From Adenophora triphylla var. japonica (Eukaryota > Streptophyta > Magnoliopsida > Asterales > Campanulaceae), in contig JAFEMH010000935.1 in assembly GCA_022495995.1 (NCBI GenBank), forward strand, positions 514,288 to 578,287: a stretch of 64,000 nucleotides of DNA, written 5' to 3'. Positions within the stretch are counted from its first letter, which is position 1. Each line of letters begins with the position of its first letter. The translations under genes were made by a program, and so were the position numbers. Positions 21,303-32,633 of the stretch are shown in pieces. The notes below the pieces were generated by a model, which searched no databases, was not told where the DNA came from, and saw only the letters and a list, made by a program, of their open reading frames with translations.

Positions 21303-23667
21303 CTATTTCACCTGATCTTCCATTTGGCTCAACCTCGCTTCTGGGCAAACAAACATATCTCCATCTTCTTTGACAAAATGCTTATTCAGGGACCAACTGT
21401 ATGGGCGCATCTCAGGCTTTTTGTACTTCTTACCAGCCGCTGAGGTCATTTTCTCTTTGAAAAATTCAGTCTTGTCATATGCCTTATCTTCTTTGGTCAC
21501 AGCATACCCCAGGCCTTGCTTGTTTCTCTTAGCTTCAGGCAACACAAGTCTGCACAGTCCCTGTTGGCGTTTTCCCAGCCCCAGACCAGGGATATAGCTC
21601 AAGCCTCTTAGCATTTTCAGCACAGGAGGAATCTTGTCTGAAGATGTCGTCAAATCTATGGTGCAGACTTGTCCTTTAGGCTTCTCTATTGTGAATCCGC
21701 TGAGCATCGGATTTTCCTGGTCGAGCTTGATCTCCATTACTGGTACGGTGTTGGTGCTGGTTTCCCCAATCGTAACACTGTCGCCATAAATCGTTGTCAG
21801 CACCCCATCTTGTACAAATTTTAAGCACTGGTGAAGAGTGGAGGCTACCGCTCCAATTTCGTGAATCCAAGGTCTGCCCAATAATGCTGAAAATGTGACC
21901 GGAATATCGATAACTTGAAATTCGACCATCATCTCTTTACTCCCAAACATCAAATTTAAAGCAACTATTCCCAATACTGCCCTGGACGTGGAATCGTAGG
22001 CTTTTATGGTTTGATTGGATGGTCTAAGGTTCTGCGCATTGATGTCCAACATACTCATCATCTTGGTCGGGAGCACATTCATAGCTGACCCATTATCTAT
22101 CAACACATGGGGAATCCGCCGTCCTTCCAAGGGCACTTTGATGTGTAGGGACTCGTTATCCTTTGGACCATAAGCAGGCAAGTCGAGATCCGTAAAAGTA
22201 ATGATGTTTCCATACTGTGCAGTCCCAATCAGTTGACATGCTTCGTCTGGGGTGGCATTGACTGATACTTTCGTTTTGGACAGGGCCTCTTCCAACTTCA
22301 GTTTGTGAGGGTAGGAGGATGTGAGTAAAGACCATAAAGAGATGTCGGCTTGTGTTCTCTTTAACTGCATTAGGATCGGGTCTTCTTGAACTTCTTCGTC
22401 TTCTGCTGATCTGTAAAGATTCTGAGATGACTGAGGATTAGGGACCACAACTGCCTTACCTTTCCCCGATGGATTTGGATTATTCACTCCTAACATTCTC
22501 CCTGACCGAGTCAACAGATTAACATCTTGGTGATCATCAACTACAAATTCCCTGCTGGCTTCCTTGAGCTCTGCTAGCGAAATTGGAACAGGACGAGTGC
22601 TATAAGGCCATGCAGCTTGCCTTATCTCATTTATTGACAAAGGAGCCTCTACATTGGTCGCTATCCTGAGTTCCTCTAGAGAAATTGGGGATTCTCTAGG
22701 AGTCATGGAGGATATAGTATTGGCAACCACAAGTTCTTCATAATCGTCAAGATCAGCAGCATTATTCAAATCATATAGATCATCAAGATACAAGACATAA
22801 CAGAAATTATCTTTCATTTCACCAGAAAACGAGATTATATCAGCCACATTCTCATTACAACCATTGCTATCATTTCCAACTATTGACCTTTCAAACTCTA
22901 TTACATTAACAAAGTAATCTTGCCCACCGTCAATAAGGTTCACGTTGTTGTTTGGCAAAGGATTATTGACCACATTCGGGCGAGGAGATTTCTCAATTTT
23001 CTTGTCATCCACCAAACCTTGAATTATCTTTTTGAGGGTAATGCAAGAATTTGTGGTGTGTCCTGGGAACTGGTGAAACCGGCAGTACTTGCTAGCGTCC
23101 ATATGGGGATTAGGACGAGCAGGACTATAATTCTCCAATGGCTTGATTATACCGATACGAAGCAATCCGTTAAAAACCTCCTCTGTGGACATACCCAAAT
23201 CATCAAATCTCGGCTGCGGTTTAGGCTGAAACCTCACTGCATTCTGTACATTATTGCCTCCTCTCTGTAGGTTCTTGATGCTGTTGTCTTTGGTCATTTC
23301 CCTTCCCCTCGGCACCATTCTTTGAAACGGTGGGTGCTCGGTATCGGTATCCTCCACTACCATTGTTGCCACCGACGTTTGCACTTGGGGTTTGATTGAA
23401 CAATCTGTTTTCGCTCCTAGCTCCCATTCCCACCATCTCTCGTAGATCTGGGTACCAACCTTTCCCGATGGCTTCTCTGAGCGTTGGCTTAATACATGAC
23501 AAGAAAATATGCTTTTGGTCCTGGAGGGGTATCGGCTCCGATAGCTCATTAAGTTTGGCGTTCCACCGTTTGTAAAATTCTGTAATTGACTCATCAACTT
23601 TCTGGATAGTTCCCACCAAATCATCCCGAGTAGTACGCCATTCCAAGTTGCCTTTGTACTTCTCCAA
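21303..23667 (-). pseudogene. T-C gag C-terminal part, protease and G-patch
   Basis: Capsid C-terminal text comes first (VGTIQKVDESITEFYKRWN near 23600). It is followed by a zinc-knuckle-like motif CRFHQFPGHTTNSC (23045-23090) with C, H, H, C ligands. Three short repeats PISLEELR, PLSINEIR and PISLAELK lie at 22560-22710. The aspartic protease has VLIDNGSAMNVLP at 22075-22115 and ALLGRPWIHEIGAVAS near 21880. A G-patch-like segment LSYIPGLGLGKRQQG and KQGLGY lies at 21500-21605. One frame is open from about 23330 to 21303, with a frame change near 23290-23330. The protease would process the polyprotein. This is typical of Ogre/Tat gag-pro. Confidence 0.88.
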
Positions 23668-23674
23668 GAAGGTT

Positions 23675-24757
23675 TTACGTTATACGATTCCACGTAGAGC
23701 GACACTCTTGCTTCAAAGCCAGGAACCACGTGAGTGCTGATCCCTTCAAGGTTAAATGGAAGTGGGACGCCATAAACTCGGGAGTGCAACCCATTGCTCC
23801 CATTGTCATAACATACGTATCTATATGAGTTTTCGGACAGGCGGTACCATCGAAATCCATTTTGGGCATTTTAAACTTGTGCGGCAAAGGCGTTACTTGG
23901 GCGGGATCCACAACCTTAAGACCACTGGAACCCACGGTCAACTTATCAATTTGCTGCTGCATCTGTTTCAACAAAGCTGTCACTTCTGGAGCCAAACCTG
24001 GAATCTGGGGTATAGAGGGAGCCACTGTCGATGAAGGAACTGGGAATTCAGAATTAGGTCCAATGGGCAAAGCTGCTGGTGGGAGACCAAAAGTACTGGG
24101 GATTCCGGTATTACTGTCCAACATGCTGACCGAACTGGGGATTCTGTTACCATACACATCATATCCGTTAAACTGCACACTAGGATTCTGGGAATTGTTC
24201 TGCGATGACTGACCTCTGAATTGACCAAAAGTAGAGAAACCTGTACTGATACACGGGGCGGAATACGGAGTGGAGCCATATAAATGCTGAGTAAGGGTAG
24301 AACACAATGCTGGTTGAGGGACACTGCCTTGGGTCTGAAACTGCTGGTATCTTGGAATGTTGTCTTGACAAATTTGATCTCCTGAAAGCCGATACTGACC
24401 GTTCTGGAAGCTGTCGGGATAAACTCTGGACTGGGGATGGGGATAACCTGCTTGAAACTGCGGTCCGTACTGAGACTGTGATGCTTGGACATTGGGATTT
24501 GGGGAGGCAGTGAGATCGAAGAAATTTGATGCTTGACCACCATTCTTGCTAGCACCTTGCTGGATAACCTGGTTACACCCTTGGGGAGATGGGAGAATAA
24601 ACCTTCCTTGGTCACTCACAAACATTCCAGGAGATGACGCTTGATTGGGTCGTGAGGCATAGCTTACTGGAGGAGGCATCGCATTGTAAGCTGGGATAAA
24701 TTTGAGCATGTGAAGCGGATCCAATCTCATTATGGTTGTCTTACGTGATCTACTCAT
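23675..24757 (-). CDS. T-C gag N-terminal and capsid part
   Basis: The frame opens at ATG 24757 and runs about 360 residues. The first 260 are rich in Gln, Ser, Pro and Asn and low in complexity. The capsid domain follows: LPHKFKMPKMDFDGTACPKT, then HFHLTLKGSALTWFLAL, matching the retrotransposon gag family. The frame ends near 23675 just after the capsid core and continues in a neighbouring frame, so one indel separates it from the next segment. The true N-terminus may lie further upstream, because 24995-24760 encodes MTTEELRQRWKPFSPRARGL in other frames. It would form the particle shell. Confidence 0.8.
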   Translation of the reverse strand: MSRSRKTTIMRLDPLHMLKFIPAYNAMPPPVSYASRPNQASSPGMFVSDQGRFILPSPQGCNQVIQQGASKNGGQASNFFDLTASPNPNVQASQSQYGPQFQAGYPHPQSRVYPDSFQNGQYRLSGDQICQDNIPRYQQFQTQGSVPQPALCSTLTQHLYGSTPYSAPCISTGFSTFGQFRGQSSQNNSQNPSVQFNGYDVYGNRIPSSVSMLDSNTGIPSTFGLPPAALPIGPNSEFPVPSSTVAPSIPQIPGLAPEVTALLKQMQQQIDKLTVGSSGLKVVDPAQVTPLPHKFKMPKMDFDGTACPKTHIDTYVMTMGAMGCTPEFMASHFHLTLKGSALTWFLALKQECRSTWNRIT

Positions 24758-26286
24758 AGGAACCGTCCTCTCGGACGAAGTATCGCAATCCCTTTGGATC
24801 TCATGGCTTCCACAAAGCGGTTATGAGCTTCCTCTTCCACGAGCCTTGGCATTACGAGCCAACGAGACGAGGCCTCGCGCTCTCGGGCTAAACGGCTTCC
24901 AACGTTGCCTCAATTCCTCTGTAGTCATCTCATTCAAACTCGTCGACCCATTTTCTTGAGCCTCCAAATGAGCCGAGCGAAAAAACATCTCCATTGCCGG
25001 CCATTTCTGATTCTAAACCAAGCCACTTGCTTGCACACGGACCAAACGACCTCCCGAAACGGATGAGCGGACCCAACTCGCCGTAGCTGCAGGTGTAGAG
25101 ATGGGTTTATAAGGTGTTTGAAGGGAAATTTCGAGTAACGGGAGAGGAAAAGAAATGGGATAGACTCGCACAAACACAAATTTATTTATGTTCAAGTATA
25201 AATCGGTGTCTTTTAAATCCTAAATACAGTTGGGAAAGGATAAGCCTTTATTCATGCTAACTATACCTCGGGGAGACCTAATGACGCAACGTTCGAAATA
25301 CACCAAATGCTTTGTTTTGAAACATATAATAGGTAATGATACCTAACCAAACTCTAACATCTTTATGGAACGAAAGGGTTTGTCCAAATTTCTAAAGAAA
25401 TTTGGGCAGCATAACGGGTCTTTTCGTAGAATTTCGAAGAAAAATCCGGCATGACCTCTCGTCGGTACATGTTGGCAATGCGGCATGATCTCTCGTTTAG
25501 AACACGCCATGGGAGTGACATGTCCCCACGTGAAATCATGTTGCATTTGGCAACATGCCCACAAGGTGTGAGGTTTTGAGGGAAGGTATAAGGACCTATG
25601 CTATTTTTCAAAAACAATTCATTTTGTTGTAATGAAAACATTGTATCAAAAACCAACCGTGGGTAAGGTTTAGTGTGGTGCCACCTATAACGCACTAGGG
25701 GGTTAGGTTTGATTTCGGGCGCTCAAGCGTGGCGGAATTTCATGGCCGTCCGCGATGCCGTCAATTGCACCCGAAGGTTCTAAATCTAAGTGATGTAGTG
25801 TGCGGATGACTATATTCCTTTATTTACAAAAAACAAGATTTTTTTTTATTTTTTTACTTTATTTTGAAAAAAGAAAGGAAAACACACACCCTCACACAAG
25901 AGATACAGGTAACAACAATCAATTGAGTCACGCTTGATCCAAGGGACGCCCTCAAACCGGTCTTCGATGTTACATTCGGTGGCCACCCTTTGTCGCGTGA
26001 CACGGGACATCTAGAGACAAAGGTGTCGCACGACTGGATGGTCACCGAACCAGCAACTCTGCAATCATCAAATCAGCCCTGCTCCACCATAGCAAGAGCA
26101 ACACAAAATACTAATGCACAACAAGTGACCCGCAAAGCACTGAAAAGGGCTCACAAGTTTCATAATCAACGAGATGTATGAACCACAAATGATTATCAAA
26201 TAATGCACACAAAATGGATGTATTGGATGTTCAATTAAATGAAAGCTTGACCCACTTAACACTTGAAAAACAGGTTTTCAAGTATT
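24758..26286 (-). other. T-C leader between PBS and gag
   Basis: This is a mostly non-coding leader of about 1.5 kb. 24995-24760 may hold the broken N-terminus of gag (MTTEELRQRWKPFSPRARGL). TGTCGCGTGACA and GTCGCACGAC boxes recur at 25990-26036, the same palindromes as in the T-C LTR. No other gene is recognised. There is no trace of the ORF1 seen in T-B. Confidence 0.6.
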
Positions 26287-26304
26287 CCCCAGCGGAGTCG
26301 CCAC
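26287..26304 (-). promoter_or_regulatory. T-C primer-binding site
   Basis: On the minus strand GTGGCGACTCCGCTGGGG directly follows the LTR end. It is the same site as in T-B (29272) and close to that of T-D (51676). It is complementary to a tRNA 3' end other than initiator Met. Ogre-type elements are reported to use tRNA-Arg; the tRNA was not checked here. Confidence 0.85.
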
Positions 26305-27700
26305 TGAATGTGCGCTCGCCCGAAAATTTGTTTTTCGTGAAAATGAAGGAGTCGCCATGCCGTTTTAAGAGGAAACACTGAAAACCTTTTTTAGAGAGAA
26401 AACATGAGTTCGGGGGTCAGGTTACGTATTAGGAAGAACCGAGAGTTCACCCAACACGCCTCGTCCATAGACGAGTCTTTCAATCAAACATCCAAATAAA
26501 TCCAAAGTGTGTGCAAATATTGATAATAAAAAGGTGTGGTAAAATGCATCTTATTAATTATGAAACGAGAATTACAGATTGTGAGCCCATTATTTAGGGA
26601 GGCCACATCCCTGATACAAATGATCTAAAACCGATTACAAAGGAAAGAGGTCTCTGCAGATAGGTCATGTATGTCGCATGACACGTCGCACCAGTGACCA
26701 TATATGTCGCGTGACACAGGATCACTTGGAGACGAAGGTGTCGCGTGACATACATAAGCCATCTGCAGAAACTAACAGGATGAACACAGAATCAACAGAA
26801 AGCTATACAGATCTAATCGATTAACTAAATTACGAACGAAATACAGAAACAACACCAAATCGACCCCGGGAGTGTGGATATGGGTAGATCCACACCTCTT
26901 TAGGGTTCAAACACCAAGTTCAATCAAATATTCAACAATAGAAGCTCAATTGCACGAATTATTCAAGTTAAACAGAGAGATTGCGATTGGGATTCAGTAA
27001 TCCAGATAGCTAGGATCTGATTACTAAATCCAAACAGAAGTAAATGCTAGAATTATGAGAAATTAAGCAAGAGAGAGAGAGAAGAGGGAGGTTAGAGAAT
27101 CGTTACCCTTGATGCTTCCACGAATCCTGTATCTAGTCAGATACAGAACCCTTCAATTCGTCACTTCTGATCTGGAAGGATTGATGCAAGGGGTCCAAGT
27201 GCTATGGCTTGAGAAAGGGGTTTGGATAGGAAGGAATTGGGTAGGTTGAAGGTAGGAGAGAGAGAGGGTTGTGTTTGGGAGTTTCGTTACGGTGCAAATT
27301 CTGCAGAGTAACAGTAGGCTGAAGTTGGGATCCCATTTCTGAGAGGGGGAGGGTCTTATTTATAGGTTGCAGTTGGTGACCTTAGTGTGTCGCACGACCT
27401 TACGCGTCCACTTTCCATGCCTCAAGCTGTCGCGTGACACAAGGTGGTTCAACCGCTTTTGGCGCCAAAACCAGTTTCTGGAACATTCCGGGAAAATACC
27501 CAAAAGGTCCAACAGGTTTTATTCCCAAGAGGTCCTTTGGCATGAATAATGTACCAAAAGGTACTTCCTTCGCGGGAAACTCATGAAACGTTTCCGAAAG
27601 TCTCGGGATCGGCCGGAAATTTACCAAAATGCCCCTTAATGCAATTTTATTACATTAAAATGCATCTAAAAAGGTTGCGAATTGGATTGGCGTACTTACA
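26305..27700 (-). mobile_element. T-C 5' LTR
   Basis: It is 1396 bp, near-identical to 9455-10847. Most differences are CG in the left copy against CAG or CTG here. It has the same TATA box (near 27355-27364) and palindromes. Confidence 0.93.
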
Positions 27701-27705
27701 GCACC

Positions 27706-29270
27706 CAGGCAACCTATAAATACAGCCCTTCTCCCTCAGTTTAAAGAGGCCCAAAAAATACGAAAACCTACTGTCACTCTGCCCAAATTCACCCTTAAAC
27801 AACCATTTGCACTCCCATAACTCAAATTCCACACCATATTCATCCTAATATCCATCTCAAACTACCCCTAACCCTTTGAAATCTCTCAAGCCCTAAACAA
27901 CAAACCAAGAAACAATTGGTAAACCCTCACCTCCCTTACTCAAATCTCCTTCATCCATGCATGTTCTTCATAAATAAATGATGTAGCTTAGTTTCTTTAC
28001 TTGCTTGCTCATCCCCTTTCCCTCTTGTCCCAAGGATTCAAGAGGATCTCCATGGAACCCATTTCCATGGATGATCCTAAAAAATGATCCATATTCTCTT
28101 TTATTTTATGTCATTCCCCACTCCCCTTTTTATATCTCTTGGTACTTGTTTGCTTGACCTAGAAGATGGTCATTTTGGAGTCAATCTCCACATATGACCA
28201 CTTCTAAATGGTTCACACTATCTAATTTTATGCCTCTTTACATTTTTAGTTTTACTTGTTTTCTTGACCTAAATATGGTCATCTTGGAGTCAATCTCCAT
28301 AGGTGACCATTTCAAATGGTCCACATTATTTACATTTCTTGCAAATTCTCCTTTCCATGTCTAGGATGCTCACCTTGGAACATTTTCCTTGGATGAACAT
28401 CATTTAGACATACAAAATAGGTCACACAAGATGTAGGAGATACACTTGAGTATAGATCTCAAGGATGGTCATCTTATGACCACCTTAGAAATCTTTCTCT
28501 AAAGTTGATACATCTTGACCTAACTCTCTTATCAATTTACTTTCATATCTAATTCCCCTTTTTCCCTAGCAAATGAAATGCTCACAAAGTCCTAATGTAC
28601 CCCCGGGATGACTTGATTAAGTAGATTTATCACTTATGACCACTAATTAAAATCTAGGGAAAGAGAGGACAAGCATGGATGCCAAAATCCAAATCCCCAT
28701 TTACTTTCTGTCTTTCAGTTACAATTACAGTTAAGTCCTGTAAATTCAGTTAACTTTCTGGAAATTACAGTGACTAAACTGAAAACTGTAAAATATGGAG
28801 ATTGCAGCCCTATCCGCGCGGATAAGATTGCACTGCAGTCTTGTCCACGCGGATGATATTGTCATCTGCAAACAATCCCTTATTTTTCTGTTATTTTCAG
28901 TTTAATCACTGTTTTCAAACTGTTTTTCAGTTCAGTCCCTAAAATTTCAGTTATTTTCAGAAATGTCCCTTTAAATACACACACACACACACAAAAAAAA
29001 AAGGTTTCAAGTGAGGAAGACTCGTCGTACGAGGCATTTCGGGTGAACACCAATGTTTTTCCCGGAGTGTAACGTGACCTCCGAACCCATTTTCTCTTAT
29101 TTTGGGTATTTTTCAAATTTTTGACCCTTAAACAAAAAACGGCGTGACGACTCTGAAATGATTTTTTAAAAAAAAAGTCCGATAAAGAATTTTCAAAGTT
29201 TTTTAAAAAACAAACAAGAGTCTTGTCGGGCAACCAAAGAAAAATTGTGGCGCGGATACACATCATCATA
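27706..29270 (+). mobile_element. T-B 5' LTR, right part (TATA, R and U5)
   Basis: It continues the LTR after T-C. TATAAATA is at 27715-27722, then a pyrimidine-rich start region and a string of hairpins (28043-28480). The second ATCCGCGCGGAT box is at 28810-28860. The LTR ends CATCATCATA at 29270; the 3' copy ends CATCATCACA. It matches 43622-45176 closely. Confidence 0.92.
28043..28480 (+). repeat. Hairpin series in T-B R/U5
   Basis: AGGATCTCCATGG / CCATGGATGATCCT (28043-28078) forms a 13-bp stem with one bulge. GGTCA...GGAG / CTCC...TGACC (28168-28199) and the following copies around 28276-28316 and 28460-28480 form similar nested stems. The 3' LTR carries the same series at about 43950-44400. 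Confidence 0.75.
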
Positions 29271-29271
29271 G

Positions 29272-29287
29272 TGGCGACTCCGCTGGG
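29272..29287 (+). promoter_or_regulatory. T-B primer-binding site
   Basis: TGGCGACTCCGCTGGG begins one base after the 5' LTR end, the tRNA primer site for minus-strand DNA synthesis. Confidence 0.88.
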
Positions 29288-30691
29288 AAATAATAAATAA
29301 GTTTTTTTTTAAATAATAAAAAAATGATACTCGGTATATAGGTGGAAACCATTAAATTTCCTCTTCAACGCCTCCTTGTGGAGTCGGGGATAAATTATGG
29401 TAGAACAATGCCATGTATCGGTATCATTTCAAAAAAAAAAGCTTTTGTGGGTCAAACTTCCGTCCCAACACTTGAGACCTTTTGTTTTGTGTGTGTATGT
29501 ATTTTCCCGTTATGCTTTGCTATCGTTTTGACCGTCTCGGAAAATTCAAATTTTGACTGTCGGATCGATTCTTTTAACTGCTTAGAATTTTATGTGCTTA
29601 TGTGCTTACATGTTTTCAAATAAAAAAAATCTTTTCTGCATGCATCATGCCTTTAAGATACATTTGAAAATTTCTGTTTTTACTCAAAAAAGGAAAATAG
29701 ACTGCCGCACACTACGCGCACGTTGACCGTACACTGCACACTACGTCCTTAACCCGGGAAATCTCAGTAGCAGACTGGGAGGCCTTACTACGCCTCTCGG
29801 TGCGAGCACGGGATGACCCAAACAACAGCCATTGGTTTACCCTCGTGTCAACCCTGCACTTGTCCGTGACACACTTTTTCCGATACTCGGTTGGTTTTTG
29901 GTCCGGTCTGTGTCAGACTGTGTCAGTGCATGCCCCGTGTGGGTCAAACCCTAGTCAACGTGCCAAGTCAAGATCCCCCGCGGACCCAACTCAATCGGAG
30001 TCATGCCGGTTTTCCGTCATGAACTTTGTCCCGATCTTGACAGGGGCTCGGACTTTGACTTTGACCCACTCGGCTCATACACTGGCTCCCGGTATCACAT
30101 CGAGTCATCCGGGATTAACGCTCAATCCATGTCTAATTACCGCTTAACCAACGACGAGTCAAGATCCCTTGCGGACTATTATCAGTCAGAGTCATGCCGG
30201 TTTTCCGTCGGTCACTTTGACTCGATCTTGACCCTCGACGCTGGCCTTGCCGGTAATTTACATCGAGTGCGCGTTAAGACTTCATGATCCGCCAGACCTT
30301 AGGTTCGTTTTTCTTTTCGATTGGTGGGACCCGCTTGCCCTACGGAGCCCTTGTTCGGGGTTACAGGTTGAGGGTCCGCAGGCGTAGTGATGGGACCCAC
30401 TGATTCAGGACTTAGAGTAGTTAAAAAAAAAGAAGAGCAATCTTTTCCAACAGCTTAGGTTTTAATAAAAGACGTTTTAAGTAAACGGAAACAAATAATC
30501 GCATGTTGCATGAGCCCTGAGCCCAAACACCTACCCTTTTTCTTTCACCCCCAAAGTATGAACCTCCCTTGTATCTTCCTCCCGCAGCACCTCACAAGGC
30601 TTGGGTACGGACACCGGGTCACCGTCTGGCTAGTTGGGAAGAATCAAGCGCATCGTCAGTTTCACCGTTCGCCCCAACTTGGATTTTCAGA
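29288..30691 (+). other. T-B leader with two large inverted repeats
   Basis: It is non-coding. GTCAAGATC (29967-29975) pairs with GATCTTGAC (30033-30041), and the same arms recur at 30158-30166 and 30224-30232. The two hairpins have a 191-bp period and share CATGCCGGTTTTCCGTC near their centre. Poly-A tracts are frequent elsewhere. No gene precedes ORF1. Confidence 0.75.
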
Positions 30692-31966
30692 ATGTCTGCA
30701 TCAGCTGGTAACAATGGGGACAACACCACTCCGCCTTTCGGGACTCCCCAGACAGAACAGCAGTGGAAGCAGTTGGGCGAACAAATGAGACTGCGACAGG
30801 AAGCACAGATGAACAGCCTTCTGGAGGCTATTAGGAGCCATGGCTTGATTGCTAGTCCCAATCCCGATGGCACTTTCACCGTGGAGGAAGAGGAGGACCC
30901 TAATCTCACTCTCGGTCGCCCCGAGTACGTCAGGATGCCACCAGCCTCCTATGTGACTACTGCCAGAACCCCTGCCTCTCGGTCTGCAAGTCAGCCGATC
31001 CCTAAGAAACATCTCAAAATGCCGCCACCACAGTTTGATCTAAAACAGCGGGCAGGGATTGGTCAGTTCGGTTTTTCTCAGCAGCAGTCAAATGTTCCTC
31101 CTCAGAATGGCACCCACCGTACAAATCCCAGTGTTTCCCGGGCTGTCCAAACAGATATCAGCAATGGGAATGAAACTTTACCTCCAGGAAACTTCCGAAC
31201 AATGGAGGAAGTATGGCTAGCCGTCAGGGCTCTCGAGGAACGTCAGAACGAGCAACAGGCCTGGATCGAGGAAGCAACACGTCATTTCGGGACCTTAACA
31301 ATTCCCCAGCTGACTGGAGCTCCCCTAAAGGACAAGTACGTGCCTGCTCCCCCAGTTTCTAATACCTCCCGTTACCCTCCGGAATCCAACCATTTACTTC
31401 CAAGCGAATCCAGCAATCAGCATATCGAGGCCCCAGACCCACAACCAACTGTCAAAAACATTTGGTGGGATGTTTGCGACTGTCCCGACTGCCTCGAGGG
31501 AGACTACCAAGATGAGATCAGTAAAGACTGTCCCCCTAAGAGGAAAATCAATCCCTCTTCCCAACAGAAGTTGAAGGCAAGATATGAAGCTGGTGATCCC
31601 GCAGTGGGAGCCCTCGGAGAGCCATCCGGAAAATTTGATTACTATGTCATCTATCCCAGTAAATCCCCTCAATCCAGCTCAACTCAAAACCCCTCCAGCG
31701 CAGCTCAGCCCGAGGCTCCAATCCCACCACCAGCTGTCGAATACATTTGGTGGGATGTCTGTGACTGCCCAGACTGTCTCGAGAGGGACTATCAAGATGA
31801 GATAAACGAGGATCGTCCTACCAAGAAGAAGAAAGCTTCCTCCCAGCAAAAATTGAAAGAAAGGTTCGAAGCCGGTGATACCAGTGTGGGGACACTCGGA
31901 GAACCATCAGGGAAATTCGACTACTATGTCCTCTACCCTAATGAACCAAAGCCGCGGCGCAAATGA
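30692..31966 (+). CDS. T-B ORF1, protein with duplicated WWDVCDCPDC module
   Basis: ATG 30692 (MSASAGNNGDN) gives about 424 residues in one open frame. An earlier in-frame ATG at 30569 is less likely because the leader text continues into it. After a Pro/Gln-rich first half, two copies of one module occur near residues 255-325 and 350-420: IWWDVCDCPDCLE, DYQDEI, SSQQKLK, EAGD, LGEPSGKFDYYV. The CxCxxC pattern could bind a metal. By position it is the ORF1 that Ogre elements carry upstream of gag, whose function is unknown. It is the only fully open gene of T-B, which suggests either recent duplication or constraint. Confidence 0.75.
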   Translation: MSASAGNNGDNTTPPFGTPQTEQQWKQLGEQMRLRQEAQMNSLLEAIRSHGLIASPNPDGTFTVEEEEDPNLTLGRPEYVRMPPASYVTTARTPASRSASQPIPKKHLKMPPPQFDLKQRAGIGQFGFSQQQSNVPPQNGTHRTNPSVSRAVQTDISNGNETLPPGNFRTMEEVWLAVRALEERQNEQQAWIEEATRHFGTLTIPQLTGAPLKDKYVPAPPVSNTSRYPPESNHLLPSESSNQHIEAPDPQPTVKNIWWDVCDCPDCLEGDYQDEISKDCPPKRKINPSSQQKLKARYEAGDPAVGALGEPSGKFDYYVIYPSKSPQSSSTQNPSSAAQPEAPIPPPAVEYIWWDVCDCPDCLERDYQDEINEDRPTKKKKASSQQKLKERFEAGDTSVGTLGEPSGKFDYYVLYPNEPKPRRK

Positions 31967-32633
31967 CTACACAATCATGAGTACCGATGAGGAGTAGCTA
32001 TGATGGGGGCTACCCATCTTTACATGAAAATGTCTCTTAGTCAACCTTCGTAGGCTCTAGTATTTTCTTTTTTTACCAAAGTCCTTCGTAAACATCCGCT
32101 ATTGTAGTCCATTATGGACAGGGTAGTTAAAATTTCAACTTTTGTATGAGTCTTTTTCTTTTCTCGCTAGACTCGAGACTCTATTTTATATTTAATGAAA
32201 TGGTCTTATTTCAAATGATCACTCGTATTGCTCAAATGCTTGAACTACGACGGCCTGAGCTCCTCACAACGAGGAGAACGTAGGCAACCAGAAATGGTCC
32301 GACCATAAAAGCATTCCAAACCGATAAAGGATTTTGAGCAATCTTGTGATCATTTTGGATAAAACATATTTCCAAATGTCTCGATGAGTCTTATTTTTCT
32401 ACAACATAGGGAAGGTAGAGCTAAACACTGATTTCTGTCAGCAAGGGCTTCCATACACTTTTCCATGTCAATGCTCTCTCAAAAGAGCCGAGACTTGAAA
32501 TGAGTTCTTTTGTGCCCTCAGCAAATGAGGCCATCTTAAAAAAAATGATATAAAAAAATGCCCTTGCAAGTATACACTTCCAAATATCTCTTTTGTCTGG
32601 TTGACTAATTAACTAAAGAAAATAAAGAAAAGG
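31967..32633 (+). other. T-B spacer between ORF1 and gag-pro; capsid missing
   Basis: It holds a GAACTACG stem-loop (32242-32310) and pyrimidine-rich text, with no gene. In T-C the homologous position is followed by some 1.6 kb of gag and capsid coding sequence. Here the polyprotein resumes directly at the Ser/Gln-rich part before the protease, so capsid and zinc knuckle have been lost. Confidence 0.65.
32242..32310 (+). ncRNA. GAACTACG stem-loop motif, copy 2 (T-B, before gag)
   Basis: GAACTACG at 32242-32249 pairs through CTACG with CGTAG (32279-32283). The inner stem is CTCCTC/GAGGAG with loop ACAAC. It is followed by ACCA-GAAA-TGGT and GGTCC. The inner stem differs in sequence from the other copies but pairs perfectly. 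Confidence 0.55.
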
